Counted from the first letter of the stretch, positions 1 to 7,560 are shown. The stretch: DNA of 10,277 nt from Phycisphaerae bacterium (GCA_002718515.1 PBEX01000018.1:18129-28405), one strand, 5' to 3'. A program made the numbers and translations. The notes: generated by a model from the letters alone, not told the origin.

Positions 1-46
1 ATTTCCATAATGATTCAAATGAGTGCTGTTGTTTGAGTTGAACCTG

Positions 47-859
47 TTAACTCAGCGGCAAGCACACAACAAAGTCGCTGCCCTGCCCAACTGTAGAATC
101 GACATTGATGTGTCCACCATGTTCTTGAATGATGCGGTGGGTTGTCGGTAATCCAAGACCGGTCCCCCCCCGCTTTGTGGACACATAGGGGTGGAAAATT
201 TCTTCGACCTTTGCTTGGTCAATGCCGCTACCAGTGTCAATGATGTGTAACTGCGCTTCATGCTTTTGCACATCAAGGCGAATCATGAGTTCTTTGTCGC
301 TGCTTTCGCTCATCGCTTGAACTGCATTAATCAGTAAATTGAGGATCGCTTGTTTTAACAGCGGCGCATCGATGTCGACCATCACAGGCGCATCAGGCAA
401 CTGCATTCGTAAAACGATGCCTTCGTTGTCGCACTGTGAATGATAGAAGTCGTCGAGTTCTTCAAGAACAAGACGCAAATCTTGTTCGCTGCAATCGAGT
501 TTCATTCGCCCTGCAAACTGAAGAAAATCATCGAGAATACCGCGAAGGCGCTCAACTTCACGCGAAAGTGATTCCAACCGCTTTGTGATTCGACTCATTT
601 CATCTTGTTTGATATCGAGTTGTTCAACATCTTCAGCAAGGAGTTGGGCGTTGAGTCCAACTGTTGAAAGCGGGTTCTTGATTTCATGCGCAAGACCAGA
701 AGTCATGTTTCCGATTTCTGCCATGCGTTCGGATGCCTGCGCGCGTTTCATCGCATCTTCTAATTTTTTAACATCACGCTTGTGACGCCATAGAGCAAAT
801 GGCAAAACAGACACCGCCCCAAGGGCGATGCCTGTTAATAGCCATGTTCCGGAAAACAT
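47..859 (-). CDS. Orphan membrane-anchored sensor histidine kinase
   Basis: This 270-residue protein has the layout of a two-component sensor kinase that autophosphorylates on histidine and passes phosphate to a response regulator. One hydrophobic segment lies at about residues 5-24, followed by a charged helix. The dimerisation/phosphoacceptor H-box follows, with His58 in GLAHEIKNPLS. The ATPase domain has an N-box (Asn174 and Asn178, NLLINAVQAM), a G1 box (DTGSG, 208-212), an F-box near Phe222 and a G2 box (GGTGLGL, 231-237). No PAS, HAMP or other periplasmic sensor domain is present, so input must come through the membrane anchor or a partner. The H-box style is NtrB-like. The start codon lies only 3 bases after the pnp stop, so it is probably the last visible gene of the rpsO-pnp transcript. 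Its SD (GGAAAA) is weak. No response regulator is seen in the window; one could lie beyond position 1. Confidence 0.93.
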   Translation of the reverse strand: MFSGTWLLTGIALGAVSVLPFALWRHKRDVKKLEDAMKRAQASERMAEIGNMTSGLAHEIKNPLSTVGLNAQLLAEDVEQLDIKQDEMSRITKRLESLSREVERLRGILDDFLQFAGRMKLDCSEQDLRLVLEELDDFYHSQCDNEGIVLRMQLPDAPVMVDIDAPLLKQAILNLLINAVQAMSESSDKELMIRLDVQKHEAQLHIIDTGSGIDQAKVEEIFHPYVSTKRGGTGLGLPTTHRIIQEHGGHINVDSTVGQGSDFVVCLPLS

Positions 860-862
860 TGT

Positions 863-3055
863 TTAGTTTTCCACAGTCTCAGCTTCTGCTTTTTCTTCTG
901 ATGCTTCGTTTTCTTTCTCAGCATCTTTCAGAAGTGCTTTCACGGAGAGTTTAATTCTGCCTGTGTCATCGACATTGATGACTTTCACTTTGATTTTGTC
1001 ACCGACCTTACAGATGTTTTCGACTTTCTCGACGAAGCCATCAGCGAGTTCAGAGATGTGACACATGCCATCAGTTCCAGGTGCAATTTCGATGAATGCA
1101 CCGAAGTCGCGAGTTGAAACAACTTTGCCTTCAAAGACGCTACCGACTTTGATTTCTGCTGCAATTGCTTCAACTGCAGCTTTCGCTGATTCTGCAGCTT
1201 CCATATTTACGGAACTAATGAAGACGATGCCGTCATCGTTAATGTCGATGGTTGCGCCGGTGTCTTCAGTGATTTGACGGATTGTTTTGCCACCAGGACC
1301 AATGAGTTTACCGATCTTCTCTGGGTCGATTGCAATTGAAATCATGCGTGGCGCATATTCACTCATCTCGCTTCGTGGTGCTGGGATACAGCCCTCCATT
1401 TGGTCAATGATGTCGTGACGACCCTTACGAGCCATTTCAAAAATCTCTTCAAGTTCATCGAACCAAAGACCGCGCGCCTTCAAGTCAAGTTGAACGCCGG
1501 TGATGCCTGTCTTCGTACCACAAACTTTAAAGTCCATGTCGCCGAAGAAGTCTTCTTCACCAATGATGTCCATCACGCGAATGACTTTGCCTTCGTCGTT
1601 ACTAAAGCGGCCAACGCTAATGCCAGCACATGTGCTTTGAATTGGAACGCCTGCGTCCATGAGTGCAAGACAACCACCGCACACACTTGCCATTGAAGAT
1701 GAACCGTTTGATTCAGTAATGTCACTGACAAGTCGAATGGTGTATGGGAACTCTTCTACGTCAGGCAAAATGCCTAAAAGTGATCGTTCAGCAAGTGCAC
1801 CGTGACCGATTTCGCGGCGACCAGGACCCATGATGCGTCCTGCTTCGCCTGTACAGAATGGCGGGAAGTTGTAATGAAGGTAGAACTTCTTCGCGTACTC
1901 TGGCATCAGACCATCAACGATTTGTTCATCCTTACCTGTGCCAAGTGTGCATGTCACAAGTGATTGTGTTTCGCCTCGTTGGAAGAACGCACTACCGTGT
2001 GTTCTTGGGAAGATCTTCGTTTCCATTTCCAACTCGCGGATTTGGTTAAACTCACGACCGTCTGCACGTGTACTCTCATCAACGATAAGTTGGCGAGTGC
2101 ATTTCTTTTCTAGTTTTCTAAACGCTTCTTTTGCTTCACGCTGCGTCTTTTCAGCAGCCATGTACGCTGTGTAACTTGCGTCTTCTGGAAGTGCAAAGTG
2201 CTCTTCAATCATTGATTCGCGAAGCGCGTTGACTGCTTCGTTGCGTTCTTCTTTGCCACCGATGCGTCTCGCTTCAAGCATCTTCTCTTTTACGAGTTCA
2301 GCGACTTTTGCAGTGACTTCTTCGCTTGGAAGTGCGAGGTCGCCCATGCGTTTTTCCGTCGTGCCTGCTTTTTCAGCAAGTTCGTTTTGGAGTTCAAGAA
2401 TTGGCTTGATGCCTTCTTCGTAACCAAACTTAATTGCACCCATCACGCATGCTTCGTCGACTTGCGCTGCGCCGATTTCAATCATGTTGACGCCGTCGCA
2501 GTGACCTGAAAGTACAAGGTCTAAGTCTGAATACTGCATTTGTGTTTGGGTTGGGTTGAGAACGTATGTTTCGCCGTCGTCAGTCATGATGCGACCGATA
2601 CGGACTGTTGCAACTGGGCCCTCAAATGGCGAGTCAGTTAAGCAAAGAGCCGCTGATGCACCTGTACATGCAATGATGTCTGCGTCGTTTTCGCCGTCGT
2701 GGCTCATCACCCATGCTTGGATTTGACATTCGTCAACATAGCCGTCAGGGAAGAGCGGACGAATCGGTCTATCCATCAATCTCATTGTGAGGATTTCTTT
2801 TTCGTTTGGCGCGCCTTCTCGTTTTCGGAATCCTCCAGGGAATTTGCCTGCTGCTGAGGTGCGTTCTCTGTAGTCACACTGAAGTGGGAAGAAGTCCAGA
2901 CCAGGTCTTGGGTTTGCACGCATTGCGGTACACATCACGACTGTGTCGCCGTATGTCACCATCACGCAACCACTTGCCTGCTTTGCAACTTGACCGGTTT
3001 CAAATCGCATGATGCGATTACCGATTTCTCGTTCTACGATTATTTTGGTACTCAT
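863..3055 (-). CDS. pnp: Polyribonucleotide nucleotidyltransferase (PNPase)
   Basis: PNPase degrades RNA 3' to 5' by phosphorolysis and acts as a trimer, often within a degradosome. The 730-residue protein is complete. It has a first RNase PH domain (motifs RERTSAAGKFPGG and RPIRPLFP), an all-helical linker, a second RNase PH domain, a KH domain (about 569-635, GPGGK at 586-590) and an S1 domain (about 636-708). The catalytic and metal-binding residues known from E. coli (D486, D492, K494) correspond to Asp502, Asp508 and Lys510 around GDMDFK. The acidic C-terminal tail (about 713-730) is short. The start is supported by AGGAG, 7 bases upstream of ATG. The gene follows rpsO after 146 bases, an order shared with many bacteria. 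That spacer is strongly structured (see the leader entry), suggesting post-transcriptional control. Confidence 0.98.
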   Translation of the reverse strand: MSTKIIVEREIGNRIMRFETGQVAKQASGCVMVTYGDTVVMCTAMRANPRPGLDFFPLQCDYRERTSAAGKFPGGFRKREGAPNEKEILTMRLMDRPIRPLFPDGYVDECQIQAWVMSHDGENDADIIACTGASAALCLTDSPFEGPVATVRIGRIMTDDGETYVLNPTQTQMQYSDLDLVLSGHCDGVNMIEIGAAQVDEACVMGAIKFGYEEGIKPILELQNELAEKAGTTEKRMGDLALPSEEVTAKVAELVKEKMLEARRIGGKEERNEAVNALRESMIEEHFALPEDASYTAYMAAEKTQREAKEAFRKLEKKCTRQLIVDESTRADGREFNQIRELEMETKIFPRTHGSAFFQRGETQSLVTCTLGTGKDEQIVDGLMPEYAKKFYLHYNFPPFCTGEAGRIMGPGRREIGHGALAERSLLGILPDVEEFPYTIRLVSDITESNGSSSMASVCGGCLALMDAGVPIQSTCAGISVGRFSNDEGKVIRVMDIIGEEDFFGDMDFKVCGTKTGITGVQLDLKARGLWFDELEEIFEMARKGRHDIIDQMEGCIPAPRSEMSEYAPRMISIAIDPEKIGKLIGPGGKTIRQITEDTGATIDINDDGIVFISSVNMEAAESAKAAVEAIAAEIKVGSVFEGKVVSTRDFGAFIEIAPGTDGMCHISELADGFVEKVENICKVGDKIKVKVINVDDTGRIKLSVKALLKDAEKENEASEEKAEAETVEN

Positions 3056-3062
3056 CGAAGTA

Positions 3063-3067
3063 CTCCT
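3063..3067 (-). promoter_or_regulatory. Ribosome binding site of pnp
   Basis: AGGAG on the minus strand lies 7 bases before the pnp ATG. It sits about 10 bases downstream of the 3' arm of the long leader stem, so it is outside the stem and could be exposed or masked depending on folding. Confidence 0.75.
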
Positions 3068-3077
3068 ATTGTGTTAG

Positions 3078-3184
3078 GCAGTTCCGATGCATCTGCTTGA
3101 TGTTTCAAGCGACAGAAGACGAGGCATAGGCATTGACTATGGCTTGTCCACTGCCACCAGTATAAGTGCATGCAACGGAACCGC
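3078..3184 (-). promoter_or_regulatory. Structured pnp 5' leader: long stem with inner hairpins
   Basis: In the pnp mRNA sense, a 15-base arm at 3184-3170 (GCGGUUCCGUUGCAU) pairs with the arm at 3092-3078 (AUGCAUCGGAACUGC). Fourteen of 15 positions pair (13 Watson-Crick, one G-U), with one U-U mismatch. The 77-base interior contains three small hairpins. One is 3150-3161 (ACUG stem, 4-base loop). Another is 3125-3141 (CAUAG/CUAUG, 7-base loop). The third is 3095-3110 (GCUUGA/UCAAGC, a perfect 6-base-pair stem with AACA loop). These are seen directly. In E. coli the pnp leader forms a long hairpin cleaved by RNase III and then used by PNPase to repress its own mRNA; the equivalent role here is inference. 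No folding energy was computed. Confidence 0.55.
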
Positions 3185-3199
3185 AAGTCTCTAAACTTG
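3184..3199 (-). promoter_or_regulatory. Small hairpin just after the rpsO stop
   Basis: CAAGUU-UAGA-GACUUG forms a 5-base-pair Watson-Crick stem plus one U-G pair, starting three bases after the rpsO stop codon. It abuts, and shares one base with, the long leader stem, so the two could stack. It could protect the rpsO 3' end after leader cleavage. It has no T-run and is not GC-rich, so it is not an intrinsic terminator. Confidence 0.4.
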
Positions 3200-3201
3200 G
3201 G

Positions 3202-3450
3202 TTACTTACGCAATCCGAGTTTTTGAATTGTGTTTTGATACGCTTCGCGATTTGTCCTTGAAAGGTATGAAAGCAAGCGGTTTCGCTTGCCTACCATCAT
3301 GATCAAGCCCCTCCTTGAGTGGTTGTCATGCTTGTGGGATTTGAGATGTTCTGTCAACTCAACAATTCGCGTTGTTAAAGAAGCGATTTGTACTTCTGGT
3401 GAACCACAATCGCTCTCATGTCGTTTAAAATCTGCTGTTTCAGTCGTCAT
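3202..3450 (-). CDS. rpsO: 30S ribosomal protein S15 (uS15)
   Basis: S15 binds 16S rRNA early in assembly of the small-subunit platform and contributes to inter-subunit contact. The protein is 82 residues, against 89 in E. coli, the difference lying in the N-terminal arm. The family core is clear: GSPEVQ (16-21), the HDNHSRRGL segment (41-49) and the C-terminal LGLRK. The rRNA-contact residues His41, Asp48 and Ser51 of E. coli correspond to His35, Asp42 and Ser45. The start is supported by AGAGGA about 11 bases upstream of ATG. It is the first gene of the rpsO-pnp-kinase cluster and is divergent from serA, with 105 bases between the start codons. Confidence 0.97.
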   Translation of the reverse strand: MTTETADFKRHESDCGSPEVQIASLTTRIVELTEHLKSHKHDNHSRRGLIMMVGKRNRLLSYLSRTNREAYQNTIQKLGLRK

Positions 3451-3555
3451 TGTTTGTTTCTTTTCCTCTTTTGATTTGAATCGACTAGTTTACCAAATTT
3501 TCACCCATCCTTCCACTCATTCCCGCTTGGAAATACAGACCGGAAAACCCCCCAA
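3451..3555. promoter_or_regulatory. Divergent rpsO / serA intergenic region
   Basis: This 105-base gap must hold both promoters and both 5' leaders. On the rpsO side an SD (AGAGGA) is present, and a weak extended -10-like sequence (TGGTAAACT on the minus strand, around 3485-3493) can be seen, with no convincing -35. On the serA side the leader is pyrimidine-rich and I find no SD within 20 bases of ATG 3556 beyond GGAAAA. No inverted repeat suggestive of an operator was found by eye. Confidence 0.4.
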
Positions 3556-5160
3556 ATGAGCATAAAAATACTGATTGCGGACAAATTAGCCCCTGAAGGT
3601 GCCACATACCTCAAAGGGCAGCCAGAAGTCGAAGTCATTGAAAACACAGGGCTTACGGGCGATGAACTCGTCCGAGCAATTGCTGAAGTTGATGGCGTGA
3701 TTGTTCGATCTGCCGTGAAACTGCCACAAGATGTGTTAGACCAAGCATTTAAGAGTGATGAATGCCATTTAAAAGGCATTGCGAGGGCTGGCGTCGGCGT
3801 CGATAACATTGACCTAGAAACAGCTACAAAATATGGCGTTGCTGTCATGAATTCTGCCTCAGCAAGCACGATTACCACTGCGGAACTGGCATTTGCCCTC
3901 ATGATTTCGCTCGCACGGAATGTCGCCTCTTCAAATGCCGTCTTTAGAGATGGCGGATGGGACCGCTCAGAGTATGTGGGCGTTCAACTTGCGGGCCGTA
4001 CACTTGGCATCGTAGGCATGGGCAGAATTGGTCAAGCCATGGCAAGACGCGCGATTGCATTTGGCATGGAAGTCATCGGATTTGACCCATTTATGAAGGA
4101 GACCACTGCTCTTGATGGAAATGTTCGCATGCTCGAAACATTTGATGAACTCATCAGTCAAGTCGACATCGTTTCGTTCCATGTCCCAAAAACTGAACAA
4201 ACAGATGGCATGCTTGGTTCGGCGCAGTTTGCAAAAGCCAAAGATGGTTTGCTTGTGATTAATGCTGCTCGCGGTGGCATCGTCAATGAAGAAGCGCTCG
4301 TCGAAGCGCTTGACTCAGGCAAGTGCGCAGGCGCTGCAGTTGATGTTTATCACTCAGAACCACCAGTCGATGACCACCCATTTAGAAGCCACCCAAAAGT
4401 ATTAGCAACCCCGCACCTTGGCGCCTCAACAGTAGAAGCGCAGGAAGCAGTTGCAGTAAATGCGTGCGCATCACTGCTTCGGTATCTTCGCGGTGAAGGT
4501 CTTGAAAGTGCAGTCAACGCTGGCGGACTTGACCTTGAACTCAACGGACGACAACGCACATATGTGGAACTTGCAACTCGCATGATTCTTCTACTTGGCA
4601 CTGTAGCGAACATTCAAAACACGAAGGAAGTGCATGTTGAACTGTGCGGGAAAGCAACTGCCGGCAAAGGCGACACGATTGCACGGTACGCACTTGTTGC
4701 GTTGTTACAACAGTGTTGTGATGAACCAGTTTCAATTATCAATGTAAGTGCCATTGCACGCGAGCTTGGTGTGAGCGCTACGCATGATGTCGGACCTGCA
4801 GATGCAATTGATGCCATCACGATTCGCACAAAAGGCGAACATGAACACACTATTGAAGGAACAGTTCATGCTGATGGCATGCCGCGCATCACAAACATTG
4901 AAGGCAGACAAATTGACATGGTGCCAAGTGGTCACATGATTACGCTCTTTAACAACAATAAGCCGGGCATGGTCGGCAAAGTTGGTGAAGTGCTTGGTGA
5001 AGCATCGCTCAACATTGATGAGATGATCATTGGCAAAGCCGATGATCAGGGCATGGCGATGATGATTATCAAAGTGAGTCAGTCACCAAGCGAAGAGGTC
5101 CTCGGTGCGCTTGGTTCACTCGATGGCGTGAGTAAAGTCGCTGCAGTGCAAGTGACTTAA
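3556..5160 (+). CDS. serA: D-3-phosphoglycerate dehydrogenase, long (ASB + ACT) form
   Basis: SerA oxidises 3-phosphoglycerate to 3-phosphohydroxypyruvate with NAD+, the first committed step of serine synthesis. The protein is 534 residues, close to the long form known from Mycobacterium tuberculosis (about 528) rather than the 410-residue E. coli form. The substrate-binding domain is split around the Rossmann domain, whose dinucleotide motif is GMGRIG (154-159). The catalytic triad is Arg239 (NAARGG), Glu268 (HSEPP) and His287 (ATPHLGAS). An allosteric substrate-binding (ASB) domain lies at roughly 320-455 and a C-terminal ACT domain at about 460-534. ACT domains in this family usually bind serine, so feedback inhibition is likely. 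ATG 3556 is the first start codon in the open frame. It lacks a clear SD. The stop lies 6 bases from the end of the convergent aminotransferase gene. Confidence 0.97.
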   Translation: MSIKILIADKLAPEGATYLKGQPEVEVIENTGLTGDELVRAIAEVDGVIVRSAVKLPQDVLDQAFKSDECHLKGIARAGVGVDNIDLETATKYGVAVMNSASASTITTAELAFALMISLARNVASSNAVFRDGGWDRSEYVGVQLAGRTLGIVGMGRIGQAMARRAIAFGMEVIGFDPFMKETTALDGNVRMLETFDELISQVDIVSFHVPKTEQTDGMLGSAQFAKAKDGLLVINAARGGIVNEEALVEALDSGKCAGAAVDVYHSEPPVDDHPFRSHPKVLATPHLGASTVEAQEAVAVNACASLLRYLRGEGLESAVNAGGLDLELNGRQRTYVELATRMILLLGTVANIQNTKEVHVELCGKATAGKGDTIARYALVALLQQCCDEPVSIINVSAIARELGVSATHDVGPADAIDAITIRTKGEHEHTIEGTVHADGMPRITNIEGRQIDMVPSGHMITLFNNNKPGMVGKVGEVLGEASLNIDEMIIGKADDQGMAMMIIKVSQSPSEEVLGALGSLDGVSKVAAVQVT

Positions 5161-5166
5161 GTTTAG

Positions 5167-6381
5167 TTATTCGAACTTCGATAACCATTCACAGGCCGCG
5201 TTCACGCCGTCTGTGATGTTATCTTCGCTGCAAGCAAACGAAAGTCGGACATGCTCGTCTCCGCAACCGCCAAAGTCAGTTCCGGGCACGACCGCGACGC
5301 TCGCTTCGTCAAGAAGCGCAGTTGCAAATGAGACCGCATCTGTGATGAGCGTTCCACCTGGTGACGTCTTGCCGTAGTAATGTGACACTTTGGGAAACGC
5401 ATAAAACGCACCGGTTGGTTTTGGACATTCGACATTTGGCCATTTGCTAATGAGTTCGTGCATGAGTGTTGCGCGTGTTGCAAAGATTTGACGCATTTTT
5501 TCGACTTCCTCGGTGAGCCCAAGTGCGACGGGAATTGCTGCAAATGTAAAACTTGTAATCGATGTGTTGATTTGACTTTGAAGCGTATTCATCGCCTTCG
5601 CAACCGCACCGTCATTTCCGGGCGAACAGGTATATCCAATTCGCCACCCTGTCATCGCAAATGCTTTTGACAAGCCATTGATTGTAATGACGCGGTCTGC
5701 AATCTCTGGAATTGCGCCAAAAGAGAGGTGCTCAACATCTGTATAAATGAGCCGTTCATAAATCTCGTCACTGATGATGTAGACATCAGGATACTTTTCA
5801 AGCATCGCTGCAATCGCCCGGGTTTCCTCTGGGGAATACATCGTGCCGCACGGGTTGCTTGGCGAGTTGATGAGAATCGCCTTAGTGTTTTCAGTAATTG
5901 CCTTTTCAAGTTCATCTGGCGTGCATTTAAAATCACTTTCTACAGTCGATGGTACATCCACCATGACGCCGCCTGCAAGTTCAATCATTGGCTTGTAACT
6001 CACCCACGCTGGCGTCGGCACAATGACTTCTTCACCCTTGTTTGGGTTAATGATTGCCATCAACGCAAGATTGATTGACATTTTTGCGCCCGCGTTAATC
6101 GAGATATGCGACTCAGAACACTCGATGTTATTTTCTTCTCGCAGTTTCTTTGCGATGGCTTCTCGTGCCTCTGGCGTGCCTTTCGAAGGCATGTAATGAG
6201 TGACGCCATCGTTGAGTGATTGAATCGCAGCATTTGTAATTGCTTCAGGCGTCGCAAAGTCGGGCTCGCCTGCACCAAAGGCGTAGACTTGCTCGCCATT
6301 TGCCTTCATCTCTTTCACCTTCGCGCTGATTGCGAGGGTAATTGATGGCGGGATTGAAGTGGCTCGAGTTGATAGTTCCAT
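5167..6381 (-). CDS. Class I (subgroup Ib) aspartate/prephenate-type aminotransferase
   Basis: This PLP-dependent transaminase (404 residues from ATG 6381) resembles the class Ib aspartate aminotransferases of the Thermus type, often labelled aspC or aatA, some of which also transaminate prephenate. Visible landmarks are GAGEPDF (36-42), Trp126 in PAWVSY, the NSPSNPCG motif with Asn176, Asp205 in SDEIYE, the PLP lysine Lys239 in NGLSKAFAMTGWRIGY, and Arg379 (HVRLSFA) for the substrate carboxylate. Lys100 (GAKMS) aligns by eye with the lysine that binds the distal carboxylate in the Thermus enzyme, favouring acidic substrates. Start choice is open. Family similarity begins at 6381. In-frame ATGs at 6408 (413 aa) and 6423 (418 aa) are possible; the latter has AAGGGG only 3 bases away. 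Extending to the ATG at 6600 would overlap prfB heavily and is rejected. Confidence 0.93.
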   Translation of the reverse strand: MELSTRATSIPPSITLAISAKVKEMKANGEQVYAFGAGEPDFATPEAITNAAIQSLNDGVTHYMPSKGTPEAREAIAKKLREENNIECSESHISINAGAKMSINLALMAIINPNKGEEVIVPTPAWVSYKPMIELAGGVMVDVPSTVESDFKCTPDELEKAITENTKAILINSPSNPCGTMYSPEETRAIAAMLEKYPDVYIISDEIYERLIYTDVEHLSFGAIPEIADRVITINGLSKAFAMTGWRIGYTCSPGNDGAVAKAMNTLQSQINTSITSFTFAAIPVALGLTEEVEKMRQIFATRATLMHELISKWPNVECPKPTGAFYAFPKVSHYYGKTSPGGTLITDAVSFATALLDEASVAVVPGTDFGGCGDEHVRLSFACSEDNITDGVNAACEWLSKFE

Positions 6382-6452
6382 GGTCGAAAGAATCACAGTT
6401 GTTGACATCTGCGTAGAGTACATTAACCCCTTCTCTGTTACTATGCCTAAGC
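6382..6452. promoter_or_regulatory. Very short divergent aminotransferase / prfB start region
   Basis: At most 71 bases separate the two divergent start codons, and only 29 if the aminotransferase begins at 6423. Promoters for one or both genes therefore probably lie partly inside the other gene. I see no clear -10/-35 pair or operator-like inverted repeat here, and no SD before the prfB ATG. Confidence 0.35.
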
Positions 6453-7560
6453 ATGCATTTTGAAGCGCATCAACCAATAATTGACGACTTAGAGGCGCGG
6501 ATTTTAACCATCCGCGACTCTCTTTGACTTCGATACCAAAGTAAGCAAAAGAGACGAACTCCAAGAGCAAATGAACGCTGCCGATTTCTGGGAGAACCAA
6601 AGTGCGGCCCAGAAAGTCATTGATGAGTACAAAGTGCTCAAGGCGCAGACTGAGGATTTAGAAAATGTCATCAGTGACTTTGAGGATGCCCAAGTCGGAT
6701 ACGACCTTGCGAAGGAAGCAGGCGATGATGACCTTCTTCAAGAAGTCGACGAACAGCTCTTTACGCTCCAAAACCGCATGGATAAGGTCGAGACGCAATC
6801 TCTACTCAATGGCAAGCATGACCACCGAAACTGCTTTGTGTCGATTCAATCTCGGGATGGCGGGACAGAAGCCGATGACTGGGCGTCCATTCTTGACCGC
6901 ATGTACAAGAACTTCTGGGAACATAAAGAGTTTAAGATTGAAGAAGTTTCGATGACGCATGGCACTGAGGTCGGCATCTCTGAAGTCACGTATCACATCA
7001 AGGGACCAATGGCGTATGGTTACATGTCTTGCGAACGCGGTACGCACCGTCTTGCTCGCGTGAGCCCATTTAACGCACAAGGGAAACGGCAAACGAGTTT
7101 TGCAACTGTAGATGTTATTCCAGAGTTCGATGAGCAAGATGTCGAAATCGATGATAAAGATATTGAGTTTACGACCTTTGCAAGGTCATCAGGTCCGGGT
7201 GGTCAGAATGTGAACAAGGTCGCATCTGCTGTTCGCATTGTGCATAAGCCAACTGGCATTATGGTCGTGAGTTCAACGCATAAAGCGCAACTTCAAAATA
7301 GAAAACAAGCGATGCGCATTCTTCAAGCGAAACTTGAACAACTTGAAGAAGAACGAAGACAAGCCGAACTCGACCAAGCCACTGGCGGCAAAGTCGACCA
7401 AGGGTGGGGTTCACAGATTCGCAGTTACGTCTTTTATGACAACCGCGTCAAAGATCACCGAACAAACTTTGAAGTGGGAAACCCGCAAACTGTGTTAGAC
7501 GGTGCGCTTGATGGTTTTATCGATGCTGAACTCAAGCGTCGTCGTTCTGCGAAGGGGTAA
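6453..7560 (+). CDS. prfB: Peptide chain release factor 2, with programmed +1 frameshift
   Basis: RF2 recognises UGA and UAA stop codons and triggers peptide release. A 24-codon frame from ATG 6453 (beginning [14 protein letters not shown], ending RDSL) runs to an in-frame TGA at 6525-6527. Shifting +1 on CTT continues at GAC (6526) into [15 protein letters not shown] and the main body, giving 368 residues against 365 in E. coli. The N-terminal part then aligns with E. coli RF2 on both sides of the shift. The RF2 stop-recognition tripeptide SPF is at 204-206, and the catalytic GGQ at 249-251. The residue matching E. coli 246 is Ser, not the unusual Thr of K-12. ATG 6453 is the only ATG, GTG or TTG in this frame after an upstream stop at 6414-6416, and it lacks an SD. 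Starting at ATG 6571 (329 residues) would delete the N-terminal helix. The 3' end overlaps the convergent GNAT gene by 29 bases. Confidence 0.95.
6522..6528 (+). promoter_or_regulatory. prfB +1 recoding site (CTT TGA C)
   Basis: CTTTGAC is the canonical RF2 autoregulatory frameshift heptamer. When RF2 is scarce, slow termination at UGA lets the ribosome slip forward on CUU and make more RF2. The frames before (codon phase of 6453) and after (phase of 6526) are both coding-like. The SD-like element that normally sits a few bases upstream (AGGGGG in E. coli) is absent: the preceding bases read ATC CGC GAC TCT. Confidence 0.95.

Noticed and set aside
1..46. Start of a further minus-strand gene (ATG at 8-6) after the kinase
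   Set aside because: Only two codons fit in the window and there is no ribosome binding site, so it cannot be supported.
3056..3201. tRNA, small RNA gene or intrinsic terminator in the rpsO-pnp spacer
   Set aside because: There is no cloverleaf, CCA end or GC-rich hairpin with a T-run; the pairing fits an mRNA leader better.
3501..3902. 133-codon minus-strand open frame opposite the 5' part of serA
   Set aside because: It runs through the promoter region and antisense to well-conserved SerA codons, and its translation resembles no protein I know.
6382..6600. N-terminal extension of the aminotransferase to an ATG at 6600 (477 residues)
   Set aside because: The extra 73 residues have no family counterpart and lie antisense to the prfB leader and frameshift region, which is clearly coding.
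6571..7560. prfB read as a simple 329-residue gene from ATG 6571
   Set aside because: It would lack the N-terminal RF2 segment that is present upstream across the CTT TGA C frameshift site.
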